A DNA stretch of 64,000 nt from Diphasiastrum complanatum (Eukaryota > Streptophyta > Lycopodiopsida > Lycopodiales > Lycopodiaceae). This document shows positions 1-10,891 of this stretch, one piece after another (positions within the stretch are counted from its first letter, which is position 1; every line of letters begins with the position of its first letter). The notes under the pieces were generated by a model that did not search any database, was not told the DNA's origin, and worked only from the letters and a program-made list of their open reading frames with translations. The DNA is taken from positions 23,182,899 to 23,246,898 of the forward strand of contig CM055111.1 of assembly GCA_029204225.1 (NCBI GenBank), in the 5' to 3' direction. The translations under genes and the position numbers were made by a program.

Positions 1-121
1 AGTACCTACAAAAGTCTATGGATGATGGGACCTATATTTAGCCCTTAACTCTTGCTCACCCTATGTGGTAACCCAAGGTAAAAGTGCCACGTAGGAGTGA
101 TTAACACTAAACTAATTATGA
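1..121. other. Unassigned edge sequence
   Basis: No coding or repeat signal is visible. A breakpoint with the gypsy gag fragment lies just to the right, near 122-190. Confidence 0.4.
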
Positions 122-760
122 TTAACAAACCTGTTCAGGCAAGGAAGCGGCCCTTTTTGAGTCCAAAAAGGGCCCTAATGAAAACCAGATGATGAGTGTT
201 TGTTTAGAGGGTTGTTCTTGTACTTGACTTTTGAGGCGTTTGAAATGCTTGATATAGTCTCGTACACGTTCATCTCTTGCCATTTTGATGTTACTTAATT
301 TTACAAAAGGACTCTCGATCAAGTGAAAGGGCTTAAAATGCTTGATAAAGGACTCTTTCAAAATTGACCAGTCCTTCTTATCTTCATGATCGAGGTTAAA
401 AAACCAGTCATGTGCTTTAGCTATTATGGTCATGGAAAACAATTGGACCATAGCGTCTGGAGATGTTTCACCATAAACGTCACATGCATTCTCAAAGATT
501 TGCAAGAATCTCCAAGGGTCCGAACTACCGTCAAACTTTGGTAGATCTAACTTGGGTGTCCTTTTCTCATGATGAGCACCATGGGTAGCAAAAATGCCAT
601 TAAGGTGGGTTTTGACCTGTGAGGGTTCATTACCATAAAAATGGGATCATGCTCATGAAGACTCGGCTCTATCAGGTTCTTGTTTTGTGAATGGGTTTGT
701 GGATGGCTCCTGGAGTTGGGACCGCATTTGGTAGAACCTATGACATCTGATCTGTTCACC
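122..760 (-). pseudogene. Ty3/gypsy gag fragment (copy A)
   Basis: The minus strand encodes the N part of a plant Ty3/gypsy capsid (Retrotrans_gag-like). It includes the stretch LDLPKFDGSSDPWRFLQIF and later a FKPFHLIESPFVKL motif and a VRDYIKHFKRLKSQ motif. The frame is open from about 650 to the stop at 122, with a TGA near 650. It aligns closely with the gag at 22.8-23.5 kb. Similarity ends near 190 (after LIIWF), where unrelated sequence follows, so the 3' part of gag and all of pol are missing. The leader and minisatellite to the right fit a minus-strand element. The product would coat the element RNA, but this copy is dead. Confidence 0.75.
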
Positions 761-1099
761 TATAGGGGACTCTACCTCGTATGGATAATCTTCTAGTATT
801 TCAGGATCTGTATGCGGGTCCATTGGGTATTCTCGTGTAATTTTTGTGTTGGGTATGAGTTTCTGGTGTTTATGGATTTTTTAGGATTTTCGGATTTGTT
901 TTTACGGGTTTTTAAGAAAGTCAAGAGGAGGATCAGTATGAAAAGGGCTTTCTAATGTTATGGGTTTTACTTTTGTTTTTTGTTTTTGACTCTAAGCTTT
1001 TGGGAAGATGGTGGTTCGGTCGAAATGGCAATCAGATGTCTCGTTTGAAAGTTATGTGGGTTGGTCTTGATTGAGTCTGGTCGAGATGGGAGTTAATTG

Positions 1100-1745
1100 A
1101 TCTGGTCGAAAATTGACCTGATTGCCTCGGGCAAGATCTGATCGCATCCTTTGGTCGAGATTTGGACCAGAACCTTTGGTCGAGATCGGACTGGAGCCTT
1201 CGGTCGAGATGCCAATGGAAGCCTTCAGTCGAGATCTAACTGTAGCCTTTGGTCGAGATCTGACTAAAATGCTCCAGTTGAAATTTGAAAGGAGGGCTTC
1301 GGTCGAGATCTGAAAGGAGAGCTCTGGTCAAGATCTGAAAGGAGTGCTCTGGTTGAGATCTGAAAGGAGTGCTTCGGTCAAGATCTAAAAGGAGTGTTCT
1401 GGTTGAGATTTGAAAGGAGTGCTCGGTCGAGATCTGAAAGGAGGGCTCTAGTCGATATCTGAAAGGAGGGCTCCGGTCGAGATCTGAAAGGAGTGCTCTA
1501 GTCGAGATCTGAAAGGAGTTCTCCGGTCGAGATCTGATGCGATGCTCTGGTCAAGATCTGACGCGAATGCTTCGGTTAAGATCTGACGCAAACACTTTGG
1601 TTGAGATCTGACTGGAATGCTCTGGTTGAGATCTGATAGAATGCTCCGGTTGAGATCTGACGCGAATGCTCCAGTTGAGATTTGACACGAACTCTTCAGT
1701 TGAGATTTCAAAAATGATGTCGGTCGGGATTTTTATGGAGGCCTC
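1100..1745 (-). repeat. 25-bp minisatellite in gypsy leader (copy A)
   Basis: About 25 tandem units of 24-26 bp share the core GGTCGAGATCTGA on the plus strand. Units drift from a GAAAGGAGTGCT tail (left half) to a GACGCGAATGCT tail (right half). It lies between gag and the presumed LTR of a minus-strand gypsy element, so it is 5' leader sequence. The same unit occurs at 24.24-24.56 kb in the related element. The open frames read through it in several phases and are artefacts of the 25-bp period. Confidence 0.85.
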
Positions 1746-1963
1746 GATTGAGGTGGCTTGTATGGAGGTGCAGGAGTGTGAAGGAGAGCGCTCGGCTGAT
1801 ACGTGAGAGAAGGTGCTCAACTGAGATGAGAGAGAAGGAAGAGTTGCCTGAGATGTGAGAGAAGAAAGAGTCGGCTGAGACGTGAGAGAGAGGGTGCTCT
1901 GAAGAAACAAAACATTTCTATTAACAAAGTTTTGCTAGCTTTCAGCCCTCTTCCTGACGAAAA

Positions 1964-2185
1964 TGTTCGCAAATGTGAAAGACAGAAGACACGAAATGAA
2001 AAAGTTTGTGAACATTCTGACCAAAAGACACGAATGCGAAAGATTCGTAAAAGAGAATCTTTTGCGGTACAGCAGGAGAAAGTCAGATGAGGCGAAAGTC
2101 AAACGACGTGACATGAAAATAGTCGCGACACCCTTTTTTGCCCCACGCAACAAAAAAGACCAGCAAGATTATGCAAGTACCTAGA
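1964..2185 (-). mobile_element. Possible 5' LTR remnant of gypsy copy A
   Basis: The plus strand begins TGTTCGCAAATG right of the leader, resembling the LTR edge TGTTCACAAATTC at 24899 in the related element. The primer site expected beside it (TGGCGCC-type) is degraded. The right edge could not be defined, and 2185-2790 shows nothing I recognise. Confidence 0.35.
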
Positions 2186-2794
2186 AGTACAGATATCTGA
2201 TCTGATAGCATGACGTCAGTAGATACACTCTAGGTCATGGCTAATTTGCCACTCTTGTAATTCATTATTAGTTGAAGATGTTTAATCACTCTAATCTAGG
2301 AGTTACATGATATGACTATATACTTTCTGGATGATACTTGACACACACATACATGAAGTAGTCTTATGCTAGTAAGCAAAAAGACGAAAACATAGACCAA
2401 AAGTCCACCTGTGTGTGAGACAAGTTTCGGTAAGCAGGATTTACAGAGATCCAACAAGTCCACTAGTAAGCGAGACATAACCCGTGGGAGAACTGTATTT
2501 CTCTCATGCCAACGCACTACGTGGATCTGCATGCAGTGCTTGAAGAATCGAAAAGAAAAATCAATAGATGATCTTGTAGCTGTTTGCACACTTTTATTTA
2601 TGTCTGATCTTGAATGCAAAGTAGTCTGCTGTTGTTCGTCAGTCCAATTCTCTTGTTCATTTAATTCCGCACATTGGTTGAATCTTGTTGAATGCTACAT
2701 TAATTTCTAAACGTAGATTAGCAGTGGCTGACTACATTCTGGAGGACTGTAGGAATGATACAACTGGTAGTGACCAGCGATCAAATTCTGAACT

Positions 2795-2940
2795 CCGCTT
2801 CCCTGACTTCTGCAATGATCATGACATCATTCACAAAAGGACTGCAGCCTACACACCGCAGTACAATGGTGTTGTAGAGAGGAAGAATAGGACCCTGATG
2901 GAAGCTACCAGGTGCATGATGGCCTACTCAAAAGCTCCAT
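2795..2940 (+). pseudogene. Ty1/copia integrase fragment
   Basis: The translation contains HDIIHKRTAAYTPQYNGVVE and then RKNRTLMEATRCMMAYSKAP, the copia integrase segment around the catalytic Glu of the DDE triad. It matches the copia integrase at 19.85-19.99 kb. Similarity starts near 2795 and stops abruptly at the AAAGCTCCA motif near 2938, where gypsy sequence begins in the same reading frame. Confidence 0.75.
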
Positions 2941-4557
2941 CAGATCCAGAACCTAGTACATCTTCACCCAAATGTTACACTATGGACACACCAATCACAT
3001 TTGGGGTGAATAAGATAAACGTAGCATGGCTGTCAGGGGAACCTATTGAGGACCCAGTGGACGATGATCTAGTCTCTTGGCAACATGCTCTAACTTATAA
3101 TAAGGAGACTACGTGGACTGATAAACAGGTCCTACATCACATGGACACAGATCATTACAGAACCAAGAAAATACCAGCTCAACTACCACAAAAGTCTGCT
3201 ATGGCAAAAGTCTCAAGGAACAATCCACCCAAGGCACCTCGAATAAGAAAAATCAGTTTAAGCAACGCTACAACCAGGTGATCTGATGGAGTGATCTACC
3301 CGAAGAGGCGATAGCTACAGTGGATGCTGATATTCACAACCATGAGGCAAATGTCACGATAGTCTCGATGAAAGATGACAAGGATGAACCCACCAAAATG
3401 ACAAAAAAGAGCAAAAAGAAGGTGTTAGATTCCTTGAAGTCAATTAGGATAGACTCAGATATAGCATCATCTTCTACACAGGTGACAAAAAATAAAAAAA
3501 ATGACCAGTCGGGCTAAGATCAATATGTTGAAAGAGGAATCTGGACGAGCGCCAGTTCACGAGATGCTTGAGACTTTCAAGAATTATACATTGGACGATG
3601 TGGTAAGTCGCAAGCCCAAAGAGAACCCGATCAAAGTCAGGCACCAACAGAACAAGTCTTCGAGGGACCTGCGCGAACATGGCCGATGAATCTTGCCGAG
3701 CCAAGTGAAGAAGAAAAGATGGTGCATGTGGGAGAACAATTAATGCCCACACAGTTTAAGAGACTATGATCATTGTTGGTGGAGTATAAAGACTGTTTTG
3801 CCTGGAGGTATAGTGACCTGAAGGGCATTTCACCAAAAGTAGTCCAACACACCATATCCTTGGTGGACGGAGCAGTCCCCGGGGTAAGCCGTTATTACAG
3901 CTGCAACCCGAATTATAGAGAGCTGATCAAGCAAGAGTTGCAAAAGCTGATGGATGCAGATTTCATTTATGAATTCGAGTACACGGAATGAGTATCACCG
4001 ATAGTTATAAAACCCAAGAAGAACGACAAAATACAGATTTGTGTGAATCTGAAGGCGCTAAATGCAGTCACCAAAAAGGATCATTTTCCTCTACCATTTA
4101 CGGAAAGCGTCCTTGATAGAGTAGCTGGCGCCGAAGCCTACAATTTTCTAGATGACTTCAAGGGCTACAACCAGGTGAAGATAGTCCCTCAGGACCAGCA
4201 CAAGACAACATTTGCCACGGAATGGAAAACCTATGTTTATAAAGTGATGCCATTCAGACTTTGCAATGCTCCAAGCACCTTCCAGCGAGTCATGCAGACG
4301 ACATTCAAAGATTATTTGCAAAAAATTTTGAATATGATCTGGATGATCTGTGCATGCATGGACCAGACTCAGAACACTTATCCAACTTGGAGAAGGTGTT
4401 ACAAAAATGCTGCGACTATCAGATCTCTCTGAATCCAGAAAAATGTCAATTTTGGATGACACATGGCTTGATTCTCGGCCATATAGTGTCAAGACAGGGG
4501 ATCGCCATAGACGTATCAAAGATCAGGATCATTGTTGATCTACCACCACCATGGACG
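2940..4557 (+). pseudogene. Ty3/gypsy protease-RT linker and reverse transcriptase (copy B)
   Basis: The region encodes an acidic or Lys-rich linker, then LAEPSEEEKMVHVGEQL and the RT N-terminus (SLLVEYKDCFAW, VSPIVI, LKALNAVTKKDHFPLPF, FLDDFKGYNQVKI, MPFRLCNAPSTFQRVM). The catalytic region is DLDDLCMHGP rather than YxDD. It continues to CQFWMTHGLILGHIVS and ends at VDLPPP. Breaks include a TAG near 3768, a TGA near 3989 and a frameshift near 4330. It is closest to the RT at 31.0-32.7 kb. It joins the LTR start of copy C at about 4557-4562. RT would copy element RNA into DNA; this copy cannot. Confidence 0.8.
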
Positions 4558-4588
4558 ATGCCCTCGCAACACATTTTATTGAATGATT

Positions 4589-5740
4589 TTATTTATTTAC
4601 ACTTTGTTGGGAATACTCCCAACAAAACCCACGGCCTGAAGTAGTGCCGGTCCCTCGGCACTCTTTCGGTTTATAAAGCGTTTTCTTAGTCCGCCTTTGC
4701 TGGATGAGGTAGGTGGTGACGTCCTCCATAAAGTTGAGGTGGTCCAATTTCTTCAAGAGACTTGTGGGCTCCCCGCAGCCAATCTTGGTCGACCCATGTT
4801 TGGAATCGGCATGTCCATGGATCACCATGAAGTGCAGCTCGGTAATAGACACGAGCTATTGGTAGCTGATCTTCGATTTTGTCTGAAGGTAGTGCCTTAT
4901 TAAAATCAAAGAATATGGATGGGGGAAAATTGTCCCATTTAGTTTCGATCCCCATCAGATGTTCTAAGTCCCGGGCGTAAGTGGCTGCCGCACGTACTGT
5001 GGAATCAGGTCAATTGATGTATTGGTTGGCGAATGCGGTGAGAGCCCTTCTGGTGTCTAGCTCCGTGGTCCACCCATATTCTGATTGTATGACCGGCCAA
5101 TTGAAATTATGAAGTGTGATCTTGTCTAGAGGGGTGCCGCATTTGGCCCATTTGGATCTTTGTGGACATGGAAGAAAGTGCGCGTTCACCCATAGTTGTT
5201 GTGGACTCGTCATGTAGGCCTTGATGGTCGCAGAGTCTCTTTCGAACAACTATTGATGCCACTCTGGTTGTGGTTGGATGGCGGCTAGTACTTGCAGTTC
5301 GTTGCCCTTGATTGTCCGAGTAGAAAACGATATCTGCCAGTCGCCTCTTGATGACTCGTGAGGATACTTTGATAAAAATTCATTGATTTTCTCGTCCACG
5401 GACTTCGGTCTTCGGAAGGCCCGACTGGCAGATATTGTGCGTGAACCTCTAGATGATGTGGCTTGGCTTTGGCTGGTAGTTGCACCTTGGCCCTAGTCTT
5501 GCGTCTCAGTAGCCGTACTCGTCTGCCCTTGGTCCTGGCCTTCGGACCCTTGATCTTGTTGAAATCCCCCTACTGCCTGCTGGCTCTGGTCTTGGCTAGT
5601 ACTGGGTTGTGCAGCATCAAAAGTAGGTGGCGATGGAATTACCATGGGGGTGGACTAGGCCTTCGTTTCCATGAATTTCTGGCAGGCCTTGAAGGCTTGC
5701 TTGGCCTGGGCGAGTTCGTGCGTCTGGTAGCTATTTAGGG
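4589..5740 (-). pseudogene. Unrecognised LTR-associated ORF (copy C)
   Basis: I do not recognise this protein. Read on the minus strand it has a Gln/Ser/Thr-rich linker, then SRGSRTISASRAFRRPKS, KINEFLSKYPHESSRG, WQISFS and IKGNELQ. A central block follows with SPQQLWVNAHFLPC and FNWPVIQSEYGW, then MGIETKWDNF, VARVYYRAALHGDPWT and WVDQDWL, and a C-terminal block NFMEDVTTYLIQQRR. It is broken by stops (including TGA at 5010) and a frameshift near 4740. A second copy lies at 14.64-15.59 kb on the plus strand. In both copies the ORF stops about 15-30 bp before an LTR start. Confidence 0.6.
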
Positions 5741-5825
5741 TTTGACTATAAACCTACACCTGATGTCGTAGAAGATTCATTTTTTATTGAGAAAGCGGCC
5801 TTAAGTCCAGTGCAGGTTGAGCTAA

Positions 5826-6077
5826 TCAGACGAGCTTTTTCTCTTGTAGTGCTTTGACCTCCATCCCCAGGCGCGTATTCTCTGCTTTCAAATGGGTAAG
5901 TTGCACTTGGATGGGGGCAAGCCGTTGGGATGCTTCAGCTTGAAGCTCCCGCACCTTTGTGGAGGCCACAGTCAACGCTTTGGAGAGGCTTTGGATATAT
6001 TTGTTGAGGCCCTCCTCCTTCTGCTGCAGCTTGGCAATCTCCTGGTGCCCTGCTTGTTCATGTTGCTGAGCCAAAAT
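5826..6077 (-). pseudogene. Coiled-coil segment upstream of unrecognised ORF (copy C)
   Basis: About 80 residues with strong heptad character are encoded (EIAKLQQKEEGLNKYIQSL, VASTKVRELQAEAS, LKAENTRLGMEVKALQEKK), followed by a stop at 5826. It precedes the LTR-associated ORF on the same strand. It may be an N-terminal part of that protein split by a stop or deletion. Its right side is cut at 6079 by a copia LTR fragment, so the true start is lost. Confidence 0.5.
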
Positions 6078-6078
6078 A

Positions 6079-6434
6079 GAATATAGGAATATTCCCTACA
6101 AAATAGGATCTAAGGAAAATGGTCAACTCTTATCTTCTAGTACTCTATACACATGTGTGAACATCCACTTGCCATGTGGGAGCATTTACTCATGCACATG
6201 CAAGGAAAAGCTAATTTGTAGGTGACTAGTCAACTTGACTAAAAACTAGTCATTTCATGTTCACACTAACTAGAATGATACAAAATCAATTTGGATATAT
6301 GCAAACATGAAAAGTACATCCTTTCACACGTGGGAACAGGCTCCACACGTGTGAAATCATATCATCAACATATTCTAATGTTTGATCAATATTTACATGA
6401 ACCAATGTCAAGTGAGAAGTGACAATTTTCAACA
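6079..6434 (-). mobile_element. Truncated Ty1/copia LTR
   Basis: This is the inverted counterpart of 51446-51800, the first ~356 bp of the copia LTR there. On the minus strand it begins TGTTGAAAATTGTCAC at 6434 and runs to 6079, where it is cut against copy C. No polypurine tract or copia coding sequence lies to its right, so it is a solo or recombined fragment. It carries the CACACGTG and CATGTGTG motifs of that LTR. Confidence 0.85.
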
Positions 6435-8093
6435 TAAAGAACCCTCGCATGACCAACCCTCGTGCTAATTAACCTTCACAGATAGGATCAATAGAAAGAT
6501 CTGCCTCAGACCTATCTACTGTGAAAATCTTAGGTCAATCAGAGCTAGAATCAGAGAGATATCTGGAAAAAACCAAGAAAAAGGGCTAAAATCACACTCA
6601 TAGCTAACTGAAAATGATCAAATCTTGTCAAATCTAGGTTGCAGTCACAACATGGATGTGAGTTTTTCTTGACGTGGCTATCTCTATAGCATGTTTGTAC
6701 CTAGGTTTTGCTTTTATTCTGGTGGCTCCTCCTTGTGGATTGTTGCATGTACTGGGTTGCTCTTTCTCATGGTCCCTAACCTCTTCTACCATGTCTACTG
6801 ATAAGGTATGTCTCTTTTTTCTATTGATTTTTATTTTTCCAATTTGTTTTTTTCTTCATTTGGCTAGGCTGTTTGTTTAGTTCATAATGTCTGAGTTTTG
6901 CTCTTTTCTAGAAGTCTTGGCTTCTTGCTATGTGTTTGCTCTTGTTGCTAGTTCTTTTGCTTCATCTTTGTTTCTCTTTTATTGGTTTTATATTACTTTT
7001 CTAACCTATCTCTAGTTTGTTTTTGCTATCCTACTTGTTTTGCTAACTTTTGCTCTTCTCACGATAAATTTCCTTTGTAGCTCGTTTTTGTAAAAAAATT
7101 TGAGGTCTTGGCTTTTCCCACATTTCAATTGTCCTGGTTTTGTTTCGATACATAGTTTTAGCTTTTTGTTGTTTTTACAATTGATTTTGTGGTCTTGCTT
7201 AGCAGTTCTTCTCGTTCTATATGGCTATTCTTGATGATTTGAAAGCAAAATGGTATTGCTACTTTACTTGCACAATGTTTGTTTTGTTTTACTTCTCCAA
7301 CTTTATGGGCTATAAAAAAACTTATGATTGGTTGATGGTAAACTTTCTTTTCTCATGAATTGCTACTACTATCACATCTGGTTTGCTTTCTTTTACTATT
7401 TTTTTTACTTATGAGTGGTTGATAGTAAAACATTTTTTAGTCTCATGGTATTCACCTTGCTAATTAAAAACAAGTCCTTCACTAGACTTTCTTAGTTGGA
7501 CTATGATTTTTAATGACTGGTCATGCAAAAACAAGATGATGGATGCATATATACTACTTCCTCTTAGGTCAACCATCTTAGTTAGTGTCAAGAAGCTACT
7601 TTAGTGTTGAAAGATTAAAATAAGAGCTTTTTTGACACAATATAACACTTTGTTACATATGCTAGAATCATCAAAAGCTTCTATTGCTCTGTAGCATTAA
7701 CTTACTTATGCTACTAACTTAAGTGCATTACCATTGGACTGAAATGAATTACTACCTATCTATTGTATTGTCAATCGTATATTTTAGTTGGCATCATAAT
7801 AATGTCGTAAGTGACCTTAATATAAAATGTTTGACAGAATGAAGTTGGTAAGAAATTTTTTGAGAAATAAAACTAGCTTTTTATGGCCTGGGTACTATTT
7901 ATAGCTTTGTTTTCTAATGGCAAACCTATTTTATATAGGTGCAAAAATTAGCTAGAACACAAATGTTTTGGTCTGAGTTTATAGTTATGCCTTGCTGGCT
8001 AAATATAGTGATTACATTTGTATTTTAATTCCTTGTCATAATATGATATAAATATAGGAAAAACTACATTGCAATGCCATGTATGATTTTACC
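6435..8093. other. AT-rich stretch without recognised genes
   Basis: T-rich sequence on the plus strand with no credible coding frame and no recognised repeat domain. The left edge carries the ACCCTCGCATG / ACCCTCGTG motif, also seen inverted in gypsy leaders at 35.3 and 48.86 kb. An open frame from 6674 is hydrophobic only because the DNA is T-rich. Confidence 0.4.

Positions 8094-8179
<86 letters not shown>
8094..8179. repeat. (TA)n microsatellite
   Basis: About 86 bp of alternating TA, with single interruptions near 8110 and 8163. Confidence 0.95.
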
Positions 8180-8913
8180 AAACAAGCGGAAACTTATTTT
8201 CTACTATGTTTGATTATAACTTGATGTTGTGCTACAAAATATGGCTTTTCTACAAGCCATGTGACAATGTTTTGTAAGGCAAAAAATTATCCTAAATTAC
8301 TACTTTCAACTTAGGTGCACTTGTTGACCTGGTTAAAGAATTGCTAGTATAATACCAAGAAACACCATAAAAATCTGCACAAGTATAATATGTCTTGTGG
8401 ATGAAACAACTGACCAATTTAAGCATAAAAAGCACCGACATTCTTATCTTGTAATTGTTGATGTAGAAAATGCTTCAACTACATTGCTTTACTTTGGGAT
8501 CAAATTATATAGCTTGATACGTTGCCTCTAATTTTTCAATGGTCATTAGAAAACTTTGATGACTACGACATTACATTAGGTTGGGGTTACTTGTTACTTT
8601 TTACTGCGGTACTATCCTTCCTTACAAAAGAAGGAAAAATCTCCCAAGTTATGACATTATAATTTGGTGAGAGACAATTTTTTACTGAAAGCCTTTGACA
8701 ATACTTCGGCTGTTGATACCTGGCATGGTATAGTTTTGGGAGCGAACCTTTTTACTATGACTTTCTATAATACTTCTAGTTGCGACATGGATTACAAATG
8801 AGATTATGTATAGACACTTGTGGTTCCCACGAGGATTCCCTTGTTTTTACTTAGTTGTTGTTGTGGATGGATGGCCACCTCTCAAGGTCCATGAAGTCAG
8901 AGCAACCATATTT

Positions 8914-9189
8914 TCAACTGTCATTTTCAAACATTATTTTGAAAAAAAATTGATGCAATGATCTAGGTAGAAGATGATCACTCTCATAGTCAATCAAATT
9001 AGAGAACTCGTCAATGTTTGACATCAAAATACGAAGATCCTCAATTTGTACAAAATTGATAAGATCTAATATATCTAACAAGGTAAAAAAGGACTCATTA
9101 TCTATATTATATGTAGGAAAAATAACTAAGGGTTTATAATAATGTATAATGATAATAGCAAATCGAGGACCAACAGATAAATCTCTCAC
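8914..9189 (-). CDS. Hypothetical short ORF of unknown origin
   Basis: A 91-residue minus-strand frame rich in Ile, Asp, Leu and Phe (FFTLLDILDLINFVQIEDL). Reading frames of similar composition extend to about 9360 with one interruption. It is not recognised and has no promoter or neighbour supporting function. Probably decayed transposon or chance; surrounding DNA from 8180 to 9900 shows nothing else identifiable. Confidence 0.2.
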   Translation of the reverse strand: MRDLSVGPRFAIIIIHYYKPLVIFPTYNIDNESFFTLLDILDLINFVQIEDLRILMSNIDEFSNLIDYESDHLLPRSLHQFFFKIMFENDS

Positions 9190-10211
9190 TAGGACAAGAT
9201 CAAAATCTGTACAGTCATTATTTACACTAGTATCTTGAAGGAACTAGCCCAAATCCACTAGCTTGGACTTTTCAAATTTGATATCAGTAGAAGGATTGGT
9301 CTCATATGTGAATGAATAATCTCTTTTAGAACCTATTCCATCAAGAATATCTAACAAAATATCAACAAAAAAAAAAACTGATTGAAATTTAAAAAAATAA
9401 ACATTTCTTATTGTGAAACTGGCATGTAGTTATAAACTTGAAATCATCATCCAGTTTGGTAAAATTTTATGAACTTTTGATTTAAATTTTTTTTTGGGTC
9501 AATATTCACCAAATCTTGATACTGAATCATATCTCTATTTTGAGATCTAAACAAAAGGAGAGACTTAGAAGAGATTCGAATATGCAAAAGCTTGTACCTT
9601 AATACCCTCAGTACCAAAAAAAAAAAAAAAAGGGAGAAAAATAGTCTTAAAATAACCTATATTATCGTTGATCCCATATTTTTTATAAAAGATGATGAGA
9701 CTTACAATCTACATGGAAGTGAAGAAGAGAAGTAGCAAATATCTGTTTTGAGCATGGATAGTCCACATATAAAGTTGAAAATTTTCACCGTGTCCGGAGC
9801 GATTGTTGGTCACTTATTGGGTCCCGCCACTAAAAGTATTGTATGGCCAAGGCTTGCCAAGTGGGCTCCACCATAGTACATTATTGTACAATTAGAGTAA
9901 TAAGTGTGAGGGCACTGGCATCCTGCATGTGTAAGCCCAACCCAATGAGCACATGGCTACTTGTTTTAAGGTTTTTTTAATGACTTGGGCCTTAGGTGTA
10001 GATAAATAATGTAGAGGCCCAAACTCACAAACTCAAGTTGCAATAACGAATCTAATCTTGGTCAAAGTGGGACTCACATGATTCATGTGATTTACTTTAT
10101 GCTAATATTAGAACCATTAGATTGGGTTTGTGTTCATTTGAAGGGCTTGGATTAGAATCCTTGCCATTTTTATGTAGCCAATCATAGTGAAAGAGGCTCA
10201 CCTTTCAAATC

Positions 10212-10220
10212 TATAAAAAG
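10212..10220 (+). promoter_or_regulatory. TATA box
   Basis: TATAAAAAG, about 60 bp upstream of the pyrimidine tract. An identical box is present in the related LTRs at 15905 (plus) and 36091-36099 (minus). Confidence 0.55.
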
Positions 10221-10279
10221 GAGCCATTTCCTTTGTATGGTATCTTCATTCTTCTTCTAATAAAACTATGTCGATTTCA

Positions 10280-10281
<2 letters not shown>

Positions 10282-10368
<87 letters not shown>
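10282..10368. repeat. (TC)n microsatellite
   Basis: About 43 uninterrupted TC units. In the related LTRs at 16.13 and 35.85 kb this position holds an imperfect CT-rich tract, so this looks like an in-element expansion. Confidence 0.95.
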
Positions 10369-10373
<5 letters not shown>

Positions 10374-10891
10374 GTGCTATGCAGGTTGAGACGAGGATGT
10401 GCTCCTAGTGATGATCCCCGCACTACAAACGACACAATTTCCAGTGAGTGCCACACTCTCGTCTTGCACATAGCATTTCTCTTTTTCTTTCTCTCACTTT
10501 CTTCTTCTCTCTCACCCCTTCATTCCATAAAAAATCAGATTTTGTGGTTCGTTAGTGTTAGTTGGGGGTACATGTTTTGAATTTTTCTTGGGATTTTTGC
10601 TTGTATAGACTATGGAGAGAGATTGAGAGGTGGGAGGTTTCAGATCCAAGTGCCCAATCACTTCCATGAACCCAAAAAAAACCCATAAAATTTATTGAGT
10701 ATGTACCTTCAAAACGAAGGACACACTTCCATTTAATATTAGTCTAATCCACCGAAATATCATCAATACGCCTAAGACCTTAAACACTTCAGTTGTTGTC
10801 GCTACCACTTTCCATCACTCTTGCTCTCCGATTTGCGAATTGTTGCGATCAAGCTCTTGTCCGTCGTCGCTCGTTTACAACTGCAAGCACC

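Larger units (their letters stand above)
9905..10640 (+). mobile_element. LTR-like region with TATA box and (TC)n tract
   Basis: It begins TGTGAGGGCAC and shares with the LTR at 15.6 kb the early motifs GGCA..C.TGCA.GT.TAAGCCCA, CCCAATGAGCA and a downstream AAACTTGAGGCCCAAA-type block. A TATAAAAAG box lies at 10212-10220, followed by a pyrimidine tract expanded into (TC)43. The right edge and primer site were not found, so the LTR end is a guess. It sits directly upstream of the unrecognised gene starting at 10892 and probably served as its promoter. Confidence 0.5.

Noticed and set aside
1080-1745. CRISPR-like array
   Set aside because: Units are contiguous with no unique spacers, and this is plant DNA.
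1448-1910. Repeat-protein-like ORFs with RSQPEHS units
   Set aside because: The 25-bp repeat is not a multiple of three, so the reading frames are chance passages through the array in a gypsy leader.
5463-5738. 91-residue Leu-rich plus-strand ORF
   Set aside because: Antisense shadow of the Gln/Ser-rich linker of the minus-strand unknown ORF.
6674-6880. Hydrophobic 68-residue ORF resembling a membrane protein
   Set aside because: T-rich DNA gives hydrophobic codons; no homologue or promoter is evident.
8074-8277. Ile/Tyr-repeat open frame
   Set aside because: Translated (TA)n tract.
10233-10580. Open frame with long Ser-Leu repeats
   Set aside because: Translated (TC)n microsatellite in an LTR-like region.
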